The notes: generated from the sequence alone by a model not told the origin. Counted from the stretch's first letter, positions 25,835 to 36,918 are shown. The stretch: 64,000 nt of DNA from Epilithonimonas hungarica (GCF_900102265.1 NZ_FNBH01000001.1:124001-188000); one strand, 5' to 3'. Numbers and translations are program-made.

Positions 25835-28705
25835 ATGCCAAAAATAAGATTAAATAAAGCCGTTAAAGAACTGAACATTTCTATACCAAGAGCTGTGGAA
25901 TATCTCCAAAGCAAAGGGATAGATGTGGATAGTAATCCTAACGCTCTATTAGAAGAACAGGCATTTTCTGCATTGGAAGCTGAGTTCCGAAAAGATGGAG
26001 AACAGAGAAAAGCTTCTCATGAGGTGGTGATTTCTAAAGTTCCTGACGAAAAATTAGCGATCGAAGAAAAAGCACCTGAGGTTATAAGAGCCAAATCAAA
26101 CACAAGACCGGAAACCAGGATCTTGGGTAAAATAGACTTGAACCCAACTAAACCTGTGGAAGAAGTCGTTCCGGATGTTCCTGCTGAACCTGTTCAGAAA
26201 GAAGAACCAAAACCGGAAGTGGTTAAAAAAGAAGAAAAACAAGAGTTCAAAGTTTTAGATAAAATAGACTTATCGAAACTGGAAAGCAATAAGCCTAAAG
26301 TTTCTGAAAAACCAAAAGAGGAACTAAAACCGGTTGTAAAAGAAGAGATCAAAAAAGAAGAAAAAGTTGAAGCCGTAAAACCTCAAGCTGAGAATACGGA
26401 AACACTTGAATCTGATGAACCTCAGAAAATAGAAACTGTCTACCAAAAACTAGATGGTCCTAAGATCGTTGGCGAAAAGATTGATCTTTCTCAGTTCAAT
26501 AAGCCAAAACCTTCTTCTAATTCTAATAATAACGCAGCCAAGAAAAAGAGAAAGCGTATTACTAAAGATGTTCCCGGTCAGAATAACTCTAGCCAGGGTA
26601 ATAACCAACAAGGAGGCGGTAATAATACCAGACCAGGACAAGGAGGACAAAACAGCAACCGTCCACAAGGGCAAGGTGGAAACAACCAAGGCGGAGGTAA
26701 CCGTCCAGGAGGAAACAACAACCGCCCAGGAGGAAATAACAATAATCGTGGCGGAAATAGAGGTGGCCATGGGCAGGCTCGCACAATGCCTGTTGAGCTT
26801 ACAGATGAACAAGTTAAAAATCAGATCAAAGAGACTTTAGAAAAGCTAACTAATAAAGGAGGTAAATCTAAAGGTTCTAAACATAGGAAAGATAAAAGAA
26901 CTTGGAGAAGGGAACAAGATGAGCTCCAGCAAGAGATTGATGCTCAAGATAGAACCCTGAAGGTTACGGAGTTCATTACCGTTAGCGAATTGGCTAGCTT
27001 GATGAATGTAAGTGCAACCGAGGTGATTTCTGCATGTTTCTCGCTTGGCGTGATGGTGACCATGAACCAGCGTTTGGAAGCGGACACTCTTACATTGGTG
27101 GCTGATGAATTTGGCTACAAGATTGAGTTTTCTGATGCCGATGTAGAAGAAGCTGCTGCAGATGACGTTCCAGACCTGGAAGAAGACCTTCTTCCGAGAG
27201 CGCCTGTCGTAACTGTAATGGGACACGTAGATCATGGTAAAACATCTTTGCTGGATTATATTAGAAAGACGAATGTGATTGCTGGAGAATCCGGAGGGAT
27301 CACACAGCATATCGGAGCTTACAATGTGAAGCTGGAAAATGGACAAAGGATTACATTCCTTGATACACCTGGTCACGAGGCATTTACTGCGATGAGGGCG
27401 AGAGGTGCGCAAATTACTGATATCGCAATTATCGTTGTTGCGGCTGATGATGACGTAATGCCACAAACAAAAGAGGCCATTGCACACGCACAGGCTGCCG
27501 GTGTTCCAATGATCATAGCAATCAATAAGGTTGATAAGGCAGGAGCTAATCCTGATAAGATCAGAGAGCAACTTTCCGCCATGAATGTCTTAGTAGAGGA
27601 ATGGGGTGGAAATGTACAAGCTCAGGAGATTTCTGCTAAGTTTGGTAATAACGTGGATATTCTATTGGAGAAAGTTTTACTTCAGGCAGAAATGTTGGAG
27701 TTGAAATCAAACCCAAATAAGCAGGCAAGCGGAGTAATTATAGAAGCAGCTTTGGATAAAGGACGTGGATATGTAGCGACAATGCTTGTTCAAAACGGAA
27801 CTCTAACTGTTGGAGATTATGTATTGGCTGGAAAAAATCACGGTAAGGTAAAAGCAATGCTTGATGAGCGTGGTAAAGCTATGGAAAAAGCAGGTCCATC
27901 TATCCCGGTTACAATTCTTGGTCTGGATGGAGCGCCAACTGCTGGAGATAAATTCAGAGTTTTTGCTGATGAAAAAGAGGCCAAATCTATTGCAAATAAG
28001 AGAGAGCAACTTCAGAGAGAGCAATCAATCAGAACTAAGAAACATCTTACACTTGATGAGATTGGACGTCGTATCGCCCTAGGAGATTTCAAAGAACTTA
28101 ATATTATTCTTAAAGGTGATGTGGATGGTTCCGTGGAAGCTTTGGCTGATCAGTTACAGAGATTATCTACAGAGGAGATCCAAGTTAACATCCTTCATAA
28201 AGGTGTAGGTCAGATTTCTGAAAGTGATATCCTATTAGCTGCAGCATCTGATGCTATTGTTATCGGATTTAATGTGAGAGCAAGTGTCAATGCGAAAGAT
28301 ATTGCTGATAAAGAGGAAGTAGAGATCAGAACTTATTCTATTATCTACAGGGCCATAGATGAGGTCAAAGAAGCGATGGAAGGAATGCTTTCTCCAGAAA
28401 TTCAGGAACAGGTTATTGGTAATGTGGAAATCAGAGAAGTGTTCAGGATCTCTAAAGTTGGTTCTATTGCAGGTTGTATGGTTCTTTCAGGTAAAGTAAC
28501 AAGAAATTCTAAGATAAGACTTCTTAGAGACGGTATTGTGAAATTCGACGGGGAGCTGGAGAGCTTGAAACGTTTCAAAGATGATGTGAAAGAAGTGACC
28601 AAAGGTTATGAATGTGGTCTTAATATCAAGGGCTATAATGACATAGAGATTGGAGATATTCTTGAGGTTTATGAAGAAATAGCCGTTAAGAAAAAACTTA
28701 AATAA
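25835..28705 (+). CDS. infB: Translation initiation factor IF-2 with long disordered N-terminus
   Basis: The 956-residue protein has a helical N-terminal domain ([22 protein letters not shown]), a Lys/Glu/Pro-rich linker, then a Gly/Asn/Gln/Arg-rich low-complexity tract at about residues 240-315 with repeated GGNNNRPG-like units. The second IF2_N domain follows ([16 protein letters not shown]). The G domain starts at about residue 455 with [19 protein letters not shown], with [16 protein letters not shown] and INKVDK as G3 and G4. Domains II-IV complete it. It delivers initiator tRNA to the 30S subunit. Length is at the upper end for the family owing to the disordered part. A strong terminator follows. 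Confidence 0.97.
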   Translation: MPKIRLNKAVKELNISIPRAVEYLQSKGIDVDSNPNALLEEQAFSALEAEFRKDGEQRKASHEVVISKVPDEKLAIEEKAPEVIRAKSNTRPETRILGKIDLNPTKPVEEVVPDVPAEPVQKEEPKPEVVKKEEKQEFKVLDKIDLSKLESNKPKVSEKPKEELKPVVKEEIKKEEKVEAVKPQAENTETLESDEPQKIETVYQKLDGPKIVGEKIDLSQFNKPKPSSNSNNNAAKKKRKRITKDVPGQNNSSQGNNQQGGGNNTRPGQGGQNSNRPQGQGGNNQGGGNRPGGNNNRPGGNNNNRGGNRGGHGQARTMPVELTDEQVKNQIKETLEKLTNKGGKSKGSKHRKDKRTWRREQDELQQEIDAQDRTLKVTEFITVSELASLMNVSATEVISACFSLGVMVTMNQRLEADTLTLVADEFGYKIEFSDADVEEAAADDVPDLEEDLLPRAPVVTVMGHVDHGKTSLLDYIRKTNVIAGESGGITQHIGAYNVKLENGQRITFLDTPGHEAFTAMRARGAQITDIAIIVVAADDDVMPQTKEAIAHAQAAGVPMIIAINKVDKAGANPDKIREQLSAMNVLVEEWGGNVQAQEISAKFGNNVDILLEKVLLQAEMLELKSNPNKQASGVIIEAALDKGRGYVATMLVQNGTLTVGDYVLAGKNHGKVKAMLDERGKAMEKAGPSIPVTILGLDGAPTAGDKFRVFADEKEAKSIANKREQLQREQSIRTKKHLTLDEIGRRIALGDFKELNIILKGDVDGSVEALADQLQRLSTEEIQVNILHKGVGQISESDILLAAASDAIVIGFNVRASVNAKDIADKEEVEIRTYSIIYRAIDEVKEAMEGMLSPEIQEQVIGNVEIREVFRISKVGSIAGCMVLSGKVTRNSKIRLLRDGIVKFDGELESLKRFKDDVKEVTKGYECGLNIKGYNDIEIGDILEVYEEIAVKKKLK

Positions 28706-28722
28706 GTAATTATTTACAGATT

Positions 28723-28750
28723 AAAACCGCCTATAATGGGCGGTTTTTTT
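28723..28750 (+). terminator. Rho-independent terminator after infB
   Basis: AAAACCGCC pairs with GGCGGTTTT around a seven-base loop, followed by a run of T. It ends the rimP-nusA-infB transcript about 20 bases after the infB stop. Confidence 0.92.
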
Positions 28751-28929
28751 ATTTTATTAATTTATATTGATTCTAAATAAAGAATTACTTGAATGTTTTT
28801 AATTCAATGAATATTTCAATAACTATCAATGATTTATAAATTTTAGCATGGTTTTTAGCGTGTTTTTTATCCATTTTTCAAAGAGAATGATTTTTTTTTA
28901 AAAATTTAATTTATTTGGGCCGTTAACTT

Positions 28930-28960
28930 TTGTTCTTGTTAATTTTTTTTAACATATTTG
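28930..28960 (+). promoter_or_regulatory. Promoter of the susC/susD pair
   Basis: TTG at 28,930-28,932 is followed after 20 bases by CATATTTG at 28,953-28,960, a seven-of-eight form of the -7 box (TAnnTTTG with C for T). The transcript would start near 28,967, some 20 bases before susC. The 280-base gap between infB and susC otherwise holds only the infB terminator and AT-rich sequence. Confidence 0.65.
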
Positions 28961-28985
28961 CAGATTATAATTAAATAGTGTTAAT

Positions 28986-31868
28986 ATGAATGTAAAATTA
29001 CGATTGTTATCCGTTGGCGTATTGTTCTTTACGGGACAGGCATTAATGGCTCAACAAAAGACTAAGGCTAAGACAGATACAGCTGCAGTTAAAAATATCG
29101 AGGAGGTAGTTTTAGTTGGAGGTATAAAATTAGATCCAGCAGTGAAATTAGGTTCTTATACTGTAGTATCTAAGGCTAACTTTGAATCCACTCCCGTAGC
29201 CTCAATTGATGAAGTTTTAAATGGAAGAGTTGCTGGTTTAACTTTTTCAACAAATGGTGGTGATCCAGGGTCAACTAATTTAATTACAATTAGAGGGGTG
29301 GGGTCTTTAATAGGAACTCCTAATCCATTATATGTGATAGATGGAGTTGTGGTAGGAAAGGGCTCTGATAATTCACAAGTTATGGAATCGTGGAATCCTT
29401 TGGCCAGTATTGATCCCAATGCAATTGAAAAAGTTGCCGTTCTAAAGGATGCCTCTGCTACAGCTTTATATGGTGCTAGAGGAGCTAATGGAGTAATAGT
29501 AGTTACTACTAAAAGAGGTAGATATAATCAGAAAACTAGATTTAACCTGTCAACAGATATGTCTGTTCAAGATATTGCATACGATAAACAAAAGTATATG
29601 AATGCTGATGAGTATCTAAAATGGGGAGGATTGATGTATGTCAACCAAGCATATAGAGCAGGTCAAACATTAGATATGCAAACAGCAATTGGTCAATTCG
29701 CAACTGATAGTAATTATGATGGATATACTAATGAAAGTTGGCAAGATGCGGTTCAGAGAAAGACATCTACTGTAAATACATATAATTTTTCGGCGACAGG
29801 AGGTGGAGAAAATACATCTTTTCGTTTAGGAGGATCCTATTATCAGAATGAACCTTTAGTGCTAAATAGTAAATTTGATAGACTTAGCTTAAACTCTGCT
29901 ATAGATCATAAAATATCAGATAAATTTAATTTAGCATTTAATGCTAATTTTACAAATGTAGAAAGAAGAACTTATGATGATGGAGGGGCATATAGAAATC
30001 CATGGTTAACTAACTGGTATATTGCGCCAATATATCCTGTATTTAATCCAGATGGAACATACAACCAAACCAATTTAGGTAATGGGAATGAGGATTTTAA
30101 TCCTGTTGCTGTTCAAAATATGGACTTTATGACGGGGTCAATTAAAACATTTGTATCTTCAGTAAATGGTGAATGGCAATTTGCAAAAGGATTCTATGCA
30201 AATTCATTATATGGGATTCAATATCAATCATTGGATGAAAAACAATTCTGGCATCCAGATATTGCAGATGGACTTAACTATGGAGGATATGTACTAGAAA
30301 GTAGAACGAGTGCTTTTGATTGGAACTGGAATAATTCAATTAGTTTTAGAAGAGTATTAGCAGAAAAACATGACATCCAGGCATATCTTGGAATGGAATA
30401 TCAAGAGCATAAATATTATGTTTTGGGTGCACAAGCTGATAAACTTTCTAGTCCATTGCCATATATTTCTTTTGGAACCCCAGATTTCCTTCCTTCTTTT
30501 TTCACAAGAGAAAAATGGACTCAAATTTCTTACTTTTCTAGATTGAACTATACATTTGACTCTAAATACTCTTTCTCTGGACAAATGAGAAGAGATGGGA
30601 ATTCAACGTTAGGAAATTCTAAATTTGGTAATTTCTGGTCTGTTGCTGGTTCATGGAATGCTTCAAATGAAAGCTTTGTCCCGGACTTTTTTAGCCAGTT
30701 AACCCTTAGGGCTAATTATGGACAAATAGGTAATATTCCTTACGCTGATCAATGGGGAGCATCATATAATTCATTGGCATTAATAAGTCCATCATTTTTA
30801 TATGGTGCAGATACTGCGACAAATATAACTCAGGCTGGTAACCAAGATTTAGTTTGGGAAATATCCAAACAAGGAAATATAGGAATTGATGTTGGTGTTT
30901 TTGAAGGCAATCTAAGTGCTTCGGTAGATGTTTATAATAGAAAAACTGTAGATGCTATTTGGCAAAGACAAACAACAAATACTGCCGGATCATTAGATAG
31001 TTATTTTGCGAATGTTGGTACTATTTTAAATAAAGGTATAGAAGTTACCTTAAACGCAAGACCTTTTAACAAAGGGGATTTTAAATGGATTCTAGATGGT
31101 AACTTTGCATATAATAAAAATACTGTTGAAAGTCTTACTAATCCAGATGAAATAACCCTTTCAGGAACAGCAAATAGCATGAGAGCTACCGCGGAAGGAC
31201 ATCTTTTGGGTGAATATTATACGTATGATTGGGCAGGCGTTGACCCTAGCAATGGGGATGGTTTATTTTGGACAGATGCATCTCACACTGAAACAACTAA
31301 TAATAGAGCTCAGGCCCAAAGAGTTTGGCAAGGTATCTCTCCTTTCCCTAAATATACTGCTGGTTTAAAAAGTGAATTTAGATATAAAAATCTATCTTTG
31401 AGTTTATTCTTTACAGGTCAATTCGAATATGCTGTTCATAATAGATGGCAAAATTATATACTAGGAGATGGTTCAGCTATTAATAATCAAATCACAGATG
31501 CATTATATGATAGTTGGACGCCAACTAATACAACAGCCTCAAACCCAATTCAATTGCCTGGTTCTGCAAACCCAGTGAATGCTGCAGGCCCATCAACAAG
31601 ATGGATGAGAGATGGTGACCACATCAGATTAAAAGAAGCTAAAATTTCTTATAGCTTTGGTCCTCTTTTAAAAGATGCTGGAATTGATAACTTAACGCTT
31701 TATTTAAGAGGATTTAACCTTTGGTTATATACGTTTGATAAAAGCCTTACTTTTGATCCTGAAGCAAATTCAAATGCTGCTGGAGCATCATGGCAAGGTA
31801 AAGGATTGTATGACTATACATCTCCAATCATGAGAAGTATTTCTTTTGGAGTTTCTGTGGATTTTTAA
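28986..31868 (+). CDS. SusC/RagA-family TonB-dependent outer membrane receptor
   Basis: The 960-residue protein has a signal peptide ending LMAQQ. A short linker with TonB-box-like EEVVLVGG at residues 39-46 leads to the plug (IDEVLNGRVAGLTFSTNGGDPG, ITIRGVGSL, PLYVIDGVVVG, VLKDASATALYGARGANGVIVVTT). A large beta-barrel follows and ends ISFGVSVDF. The N-terminal carboxypeptidase-like domain that most SusC proteins carry before the plug is missing, so this is the short form. It imports an oligosaccharide or peptide with its SusD partner, which starts 12 bases downstream. No glycanase or protease gene is adjacent, so the substrate is not indicated. Confidence 0.95.
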   Translation: MNVKLRLLSVGVLFFTGQALMAQQKTKAKTDTAAVKNIEEVVLVGGIKLDPAVKLGSYTVVSKANFESTPVASIDEVLNGRVAGLTFSTNGGDPGSTNLITIRGVGSLIGTPNPLYVIDGVVVGKGSDNSQVMESWNPLASIDPNAIEKVAVLKDASATALYGARGANGVIVVTTKRGRYNQKTRFNLSTDMSVQDIAYDKQKYMNADEYLKWGGLMYVNQAYRAGQTLDMQTAIGQFATDSNYDGYTNESWQDAVQRKTSTVNTYNFSATGGGENTSFRLGGSYYQNEPLVLNSKFDRLSLNSAIDHKISDKFNLAFNANFTNVERRTYDDGGAYRNPWLTNWYIAPIYPVFNPDGTYNQTNLGNGNEDFNPVAVQNMDFMTGSIKTFVSSVNGEWQFAKGFYANSLYGIQYQSLDEKQFWHPDIADGLNYGGYVLESRTSAFDWNWNNSISFRRVLAEKHDIQAYLGMEYQEHKYYVLGAQADKLSSPLPYISFGTPDFLPSFFTREKWTQISYFSRLNYTFDSKYSFSGQMRRDGNSTLGNSKFGNFWSVAGSWNASNESFVPDFFSQLTLRANYGQIGNIPYADQWGASYNSLALISPSFLYGADTATNITQAGNQDLVWEISKQGNIGIDVGVFEGNLSASVDVYNRKTVDAIWQRQTTNTAGSLDSYFANVGTILNKGIEVTLNARPFNKGDFKWILDGNFAYNKNTVESLTNPDEITLSGTANSMRATAEGHLLGEYYTYDWAGVDPSNGDGLFWTDASHTETTNNRAQAQRVWQGISPFPKYTAGLKSEFRYKNLSLSLFFTGQFEYAVHNRWQNYILGDGSAINNQITDALYDSWTPTNTTASNPIQLPGSANPVNAAGPSTRWMRDGDHIRLKEAKISYSFGPLLKDAGIDNLTLYLRGFNLWLYTFDKSLTFDPEANSNAAGASWQGKGLYDYTSPIMRSISFGVSVDF

Positions 31869-31880
31869 AAAATTATTATT

Positions 31881-33350
31881 ATGAAATTAAGAAAAACATT
31901 TATTTATATATTGATAGGAGCATTGTCTTTAGCTTCATGTAGCGAGAATAGATTAATAGAAAACCCGGTTGATCAGTTTCCGCTTGAAGATCCGCTAAGA
32001 AGCGAGTCTGATATGAGATATCTTTTAAATGGGGTTTATGATCAATATTCTACAGCAGCAGGTTTTGGTACAGATATTTTGGTTTTTGGAGATTTGATTT
32101 CTGATAACGTATTTATAACTTCTCAAAATACTGATGTTGCTTATAGAACTACTGGTTTTTTGAATTGGTCTGCGGATATATCAGATTTCGGAATGCTTGA
32201 TGAATTATATGATGGTATTGTATTAGCAAATGCAGTTATCAATGATAAATCATTGCCGGAAACTCCCACAGTTTTAAACTATAAAGGAGAAGCTAGAATA
32301 GCTCGTGCTTTAGGTTATTATTATGCAGTAAGTTTCTATTCTCCTAACCCAACATCTGGAGTAAATCAAGAATATGGTGTACCACTTAACCTTGGAAAAT
32401 ATGACCCAAATGCGAAACTCCCTAGAGCAAGCGTTTCAGAAGTTTATGATTTAATAATTTCTGATTTAACGACAGCATTGAGTACAATGACAAATGAAAC
32501 ACCGACAGATAATAATGGAGCACCTAATAAAGGCTTTTTAAGCCCAACTGCAGCAAGATTATTACTTTCAAGAATCTATTTGACAAGAGGTGCAACAGGT
32601 GACTATCAAAAAGCACTAGAGTATTCTAATCAAATTATCAGTTCTGCAGGTACTAATTCTTTTGGTTTTGTTTCGAAAAGTGATTATGTAAATTATTTTA
32701 CATCGTCTGACATTTCTGTAAGCGAAAACAGACCAGAAACAATTTGGGAAATCAACATGACTTCTACGCCATCAGAGAATACAGGGGTTAATAACTCAAT
32801 ATCTTCTTTTTATGCAAGTAATGGAACTAAAAGAAGATTTTTGTTTAGAAAAAGTTTTTATGACTCTTTCTTATCGACGGATGTAAGAAAAGGGTTGTTG
32901 ACCACAACTCCAGCGCTTAACGAAGGAACGAACGTACCTCCAGGTGTATGGACCAGAAAATATATAAGAACAACTTCCGAAGGGAACTTTACTCAAAACG
33001 TTAAGGTTTTTAGAATGTCTGAAGCATATTTGAATAAAATCGAAGCTCTTAATAAGTTAGGTAATACTACCCAAGCTCTGACAGAATTAAATGCTTTTGC
33101 GACAAGCCGTGGAGGGTCAATATATACTTCTGCAAGTATTGAAAATATTTTAACTGAAAGAAGAAAAGAATTTTTTGCAGAAGGACAAAGATTCTTTGAT
33201 TTGAAAAGAAATAATCTAGGATTTTCTAATACAACCAATTGTTATAGTATTGTTTGCTCTGTTCTGGGTAATGATAAACTGTTTGTTATTCCTATGCCTT
33301 TAAGGGAAATGAACCTTAATAATAATATGAAACAATATCCAGGCTGGTAG
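31881..33350 (+). CDS. SusD/RagB-family surface lipoprotein
   Basis: The 489-residue protein has a lipoprotein signal peptide (LIGALSLASCSEN, with the lipid-modified Cys at about residue 20). SusD features follow: an N-terminal helix pair with DMRYLLNGVYDQYS, ARALGYYYAVSFYSPNP, TPTAARLLLSRIYL-type TPR sequence (here SPTAARLLLSRIYL), and the C-terminal ENILTERRKEFFAEGQRFFDLKRNN. It caps the SusC barrel and binds the substrate at the cell surface. A strong terminator lies just downstream, so the pair forms a two-gene operon. Confidence 0.95.
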   Translation: MKLRKTFIYILIGALSLASCSENRLIENPVDQFPLEDPLRSESDMRYLLNGVYDQYSTAAGFGTDILVFGDLISDNVFITSQNTDVAYRTTGFLNWSADISDFGMLDELYDGIVLANAVINDKSLPETPTVLNYKGEARIARALGYYYAVSFYSPNPTSGVNQEYGVPLNLGKYDPNAKLPRASVSEVYDLIISDLTTALSTMTNETPTDNNGAPNKGFLSPTAARLLLSRIYLTRGATGDYQKALEYSNQIISSAGTNSFGFVSKSDYVNYFTSSDISVSENRPETIWEINMTSTPSENTGVNNSISSFYASNGTKRRFLFRKSFYDSFLSTDVRKGLLTTTPALNEGTNVPPGVWTRKYIRTTSEGNFTQNVKVFRMSEAYLNKIEALNKLGNTTQALTELNAFATSRGGSIYTSASIENILTERRKEFFAEGQRFFDLKRNNLGFSNTTNCYSIVCSVLGNDKLFVIPMPLREMNLNNNMKQYPGW

Positions 33351-33370
33351 GATATAATAATTTTAATATA

Positions 33371-33404
33371 AAAGAGAGAACGAAGATTCTCTCTTTTGTT
33401 TTTT
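33371..33404 (+). terminator. Rho-independent terminator after susD
   Basis: A perfect ten-base stem, AAAGAGAGAA with TTCTCTCTTT, surrounds a six-base loop and is followed by GTTTTTT. Confidence 0.9.
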
Positions 33405-33504
33405 AGAAATTACTATTTATATCTTAAAAATGTTAATTTGTTGAAATATTGTTCGGATTTTTGTTTTTTTTTCTTATTTTTACTGTAAAATTAAATTTTA
33501 TCAT

Positions 33505-34866
33505 ATGAAAAAAATATTATTTTCTTTAGCATTGCTTTCTGTGGCGAACTTATCGCAAGCTCAGAGTTGGGTGCCTAAAACAACTGGAGCTCCAGCATTA
33601 CACTATGTAAATGTTCTTAAAGCTGTAGATGCCAATACAATTTGGTTTAGTGACACAGCGGCTTCTTCTGCTACAGATACAGGAAGATACATTGGTTTAT
33701 CAACAGATGGAGGTAACACTTGGTCAAATAAATTAATTTCTGGTCCGGTTACTGCTGCAACTATTGGAGATATGCACCCGATTTCTGCTACTACTGCATG
33801 GATTGTTAGCTCTGGTTCAGGTTCCCAAAATGGTATTTGGAAATCTACTAACGCCGGAACAAGTTGGACGAAACAAACAACAGCATCATTCAGCACAGGG
33901 ATTTCTTTTGCGAATGTGGTGCATTTTTGGGATGAAAACAATGGTTTTTGTGCAGGAGATCCATTTGGTACAGGAGCTAACTTAAGATACGAAATGTACA
34001 CTACAACCAATGGTGGTACTACTTGGACGAATATCCCTACTGGAACAGCACCTACCCCGCTTAACGGTGCGGAATATGCATACACCTCTAAAATCACAGT
34101 TCAAGGTAATAATATTTGGTATGGAACAGACCTAGGAAGAGTTCTATACTCTCCAAACAGAGGAGCCTCTTGGCAAGCATTCCAGACGCCAGCAGTTGAT
34201 TTTGGAGGTGTGACTGTTGAGGGTTTTACAGCTGATGTAGCATTTAAAGATTCTACTAATGGATTGTTGATATCCGATGAAGATGGAGTTTCTTTGTTAT
34301 ATTCAACTTCTAATAGTGGAGCTACCTGGACACCGATCACTCCTAATGGAACTTTTTATTCTAACAATATAGTATATGTTCCGGGAACGGCCAATACTTA
34401 TGTTACTTCAGGGTTTGATTTGGGGTCATCTTATTCAACAGATGGTGGATTGAACTGGACTGAGATTCCAGGAGATGCAACTTATTCTCCATACTTTGGC
34501 TCATTAGCATTTGTAAGTTCGACTGTCGGTTTTGCAGGAGGGGTTAGTCAGGCGGTTAGTACCGCTACAGGATTGCCAATCCCAGCATTCAGTGTTTTTT
34601 CAGGCGACCTTAATTTAGGTGTTTCTGATGTAAACGCTAACAAAACCAAATTGACTGCTTTCCCTAATCCAGCTGTAGATGTTGTTACTTTGAAATCTTC
34701 TAAAGATATCAAAGAAGTTGCAATCATCGATCTATCTGGTAAAATCGTTAAGAGAGAGAAATCTAATGGACAAATCAATGTTTCTAATCTTGCAAAAGGA
34801 ACTTACGTAGCGCAAGCTGTTTATGCTGATGGAAGTGTTGAAAACACTAAAGTTATCAAAAAATAA
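33505..34866 (+). CDS. T9SS-secreted beta-propeller (BNR/Ycf48-like) protein
   Basis: The 453-residue protein has a signal peptide ending LSQAQ. The body consists of repeated blade motifs STDGGNTWS, STNAGTSWTK, TTNGGTTWT, SPNRGASWQ, STSNSGATW and STDGGLNWT, the Asp/Asn-box pattern of sialidase-like and Ycf48-like propellers. Residues of about 375-453 are a T9SS type A sorting domain: TAFPNPAVDVVTL, KEVAIIDLSGKIVKRE, VSNLAKGTYVAQAVYADG. The protein should cross the outer membrane by T9SS and be anchored or released. No catalytic sialidase residues are evident, so binding is as likely as hydrolysis. It has its own terminator and is probably monocistronic. Confidence 0.9.
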   Translation: MKKILFSLALLSVANLSQAQSWVPKTTGAPALHYVNVLKAVDANTIWFSDTAASSATDTGRYIGLSTDGGNTWSNKLISGPVTAATIGDMHPISATTAWIVSSGSGSQNGIWKSTNAGTSWTKQTTASFSTGISFANVVHFWDENNGFCAGDPFGTGANLRYEMYTTTNGGTTWTNIPTGTAPTPLNGAEYAYTSKITVQGNNIWYGTDLGRVLYSPNRGASWQAFQTPAVDFGGVTVEGFTADVAFKDSTNGLLISDEDGVSLLYSTSNSGATWTPITPNGTFYSNNIVYVPGTANTYVTSGFDLGSSYSTDGGLNWTEIPGDATYSPYFGSLAFVSSTVGFAGGVSQAVSTATGLPIPAFSVFSGDLNLGVSDVNANKTKLTAFPNPAVDVVTLKSSKDIKEVAIIDLSGKIVKREKSNGQINVSNLAKGTYVAQAVYADGSVENTKVIKK

Positions 34867-34889
34867 TTTATATATTATTTATATAATTA

Positions 34890-34917
34890 AATCCCGCAAT
34901 TTGCGGGATTTTTTATT
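34890..34917 (+). terminator. Rho-independent terminator
   Basis: AATCCCGCAA pairs with TTGCGGGATT around a very short loop and is followed by TTTTTATTT. It ends the propeller-protein transcript. Confidence 0.9.
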
Positions 34918-34954
34918 TCAGTATAATTAGTATTTTTGTACTCAAATTTCCTTG

Positions 34955-36877
34955 ATGAAATACTTATTCACTCTGTTATTGTTTTTGAATATCATTGTTA
35001 ATGCACAACAGATAAACAAAACGGATTCTAACAAAATCTCTTCCGATACTTTAAAAGTAGATTCTGGAGAGAAGGATTCATTAGAGATATATAAACCAAC
35101 CATCCATGATTATCAGGTCAAAAAAAGATTCTCTGAAAAGAAGATCTACGATACGACATTTGCTATTGAGAGGTCATATATCGTAACCCAGTACAACAAA
35201 AAAGATAACTTTGGAAAAATCCAATATGCTAATGTTGGTTCAGGATTTCAGAATTTGATGTATGAAAAAAATTCTGAACAAAATCTCAGCCTTCTCCCTG
35301 AAAACAAATCATTCTACATTTTAGGAGAAAATGACATCAATTATTACGATGTCAAAACACCAACAACCACATTTTTCTATAACAACGCAATGAAAAATGG
35401 AGGACAGCTTCATACAACCTACACGCAGAATGTCGGCAAGAATTTCAATTTTGCGATAGAATATATGGGATTAAGGTCGCAAGGTCTTTATCGAAATAGT
35501 TTAGCGGCAAGTAACAATACGATTTTCAGTGGTCATTATACTTCTCCGAATGGTAAGTATGAGGCCTATGCCCATTACATTCATCAGAACGTAAACAACC
35601 AGGAAAATGGAGGAATTGCCGATTTGGATGTGTTCTTAAGTGGTGATTCCAGATTCAATAATCGTCAAAATATTGAGACCAATTTATCTGGTGCAGAATC
35701 AAGATATGGTTACAGGCGATATTATTTCAGTCAGGAATTTTCACCTTTTGACCCGGCGAAATACCCATTCAAACTAAGGCATACAATTTATCATCAGGGA
35801 AATAAATACTATTTCTCGGAAACTACAACGAATACAGATTTCTTTGGTGGTATAGATATTACAGGATTTCCTCTAGGGAGTAAAAAGTTTTCCAATAATT
35901 TTAGCAACACATTCAGTTTGGTTTGGGATAATGAGAAATTCAAACTAGATGCAGGATTCCGTCATCAATATATTACGTTTGGAAACAAAAATGCTTTTCC
36001 ATTGTTACAGATTCCGGGTTATTTCAAAGAACAGAGATTCGGAGCTGTTGGGAACTTACAAATTAAATTGTTAGACAAAATCCAATTGAAATCCTTTTTG
36101 GAAATTTCCAAAGGTTCAGAATTTGGAGATTATATCAAGACAACCAACGAATTGGTTTTCGAGCCTATCAAAGACTATCTGATAGAAGGACGAGTTAATT
36201 TCCAATCGGCTTATCCAAGTTTCAATTATCTGGTGAACTCTTCGCATTATCTCAATTACAACTATTATCTGCAAAACCCGAATAACGAAGCGGTAACCCA
36301 AATCGGCGGAACTTTGAAATTGGCAAAGTGGTTCAACACACAATTGTTTGTCGATTATTATAGAATCGATAATTATACATATTTCGACAGTTCAGCAAAA
36401 CCACAACAGAGCTCATCTTCACTCAACATTTCCCAGATTGGAGGAGAAGCAACAGCAGGCTATAAAAGATTTCATTTGAACGGAAGAGTCTTGTTTCAGA
36501 AAGCTTTAACGAATGATAATCTTCTGCCAATGCCAGATTTTATTGGTAGAGTTAACTTATATTATCAGGCGCCGGCATTCAAAAAAGCGGCGGAAATCCA
36601 AGCAGGTGTGAAATTGTATTACTTCACCAAATTTGCTTCCAGAGAAATTTCACCAATTCTCAACGAGTATATTTTGCCGGGAACAAATGCTTATTCAATT
36701 GGAGGGCAGCCTATTGCCGATGTTTACATCAATATGAGGGTGAAGCGTATGTTTTTCTATGTAGAGGGTCAGCATATCAATCAGACCTTTATGCAGAACA
36801 AATCTTTCACGGCGCCCAATTACCCTATTTATGATTTTCGATTGAATTTGGGCGTGGTTTGGTATCTTTTCCACTAA
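34955..36877 (+). CDS. Putative outer membrane porin (Porin_10-like)
   Basis: The frame starts TTG-ATG; the ATG at 34,955 gives 640 residues. A signal peptide ends IIVNAQQ. After a Ser/Asp/Lys-rich linker, the sequence is a long run of alternating hydrophobic and polar residues typical of a beta-barrel (GFQNLMYEKNSEQN, YRRYYFSQEFSPFD, FDYYRIDNYTYFD-type strands), ending FRLNLGVVWYLFH with the terminal aromatic expected of an outer membrane protein. This matches the putative porin family of Bacteroidota. The -7 box TATTTTTG lies at 34,931-34,938. Substrate is unknown. Confidence 0.82.
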   Translation: MKYLFTLLLFLNIIVNAQQINKTDSNKISSDTLKVDSGEKDSLEIYKPTIHDYQVKKRFSEKKIYDTTFAIERSYIVTQYNKKDNFGKIQYANVGSGFQNLMYEKNSEQNLSLLPENKSFYILGENDINYYDVKTPTTTFFYNNAMKNGGQLHTTYTQNVGKNFNFAIEYMGLRSQGLYRNSLAASNNTIFSGHYTSPNGKYEAYAHYIHQNVNNQENGGIADLDVFLSGDSRFNNRQNIETNLSGAESRYGYRRYYFSQEFSPFDPAKYPFKLRHTIYHQGNKYYFSETTTNTDFFGGIDITGFPLGSKKFSNNFSNTFSLVWDNEKFKLDAGFRHQYITFGNKNAFPLLQIPGYFKEQRFGAVGNLQIKLLDKIQLKSFLEISKGSEFGDYIKTTNELVFEPIKDYLIEGRVNFQSAYPSFNYLVNSSHYLNYNYYLQNPNNEAVTQIGGTLKLAKWFNTQLFVDYYRIDNYTYFDSSAKPQQSSSSLNISQIGGEATAGYKRFHLNGRVLFQKALTNDNLLPMPDFIGRVNLYYQAPAFKKAAEIQAGVKLYYFTKFASREISPILNEYILPGTNAYSIGGQPIADVYINMRVKRMFFYVEGQHINQTFMQNKSFTAPNYPIYDFRLNLGVVWYLFH

Positions 36878-36918
36878 TTTTGTTAGAATAATTATGGCAG
36901 CTTTATCCGCCTGTAGTT

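Noticed and set aside
26846-27571. 241-codon open frame on the minus strand opposite infB
   Set aside because: It lies wholly within the conserved G-domain region of infB, and its translation is rich in Cys, His and Ser with no family resemblance. It is a shadow frame.
33603-34097. 164-codon minus-strand frame opposite the T9SS propeller gene
   Set aside because: The real gene has a signal peptide, repeats and a sorting domain. The opposite frame reflects the low stop density of the repeats.
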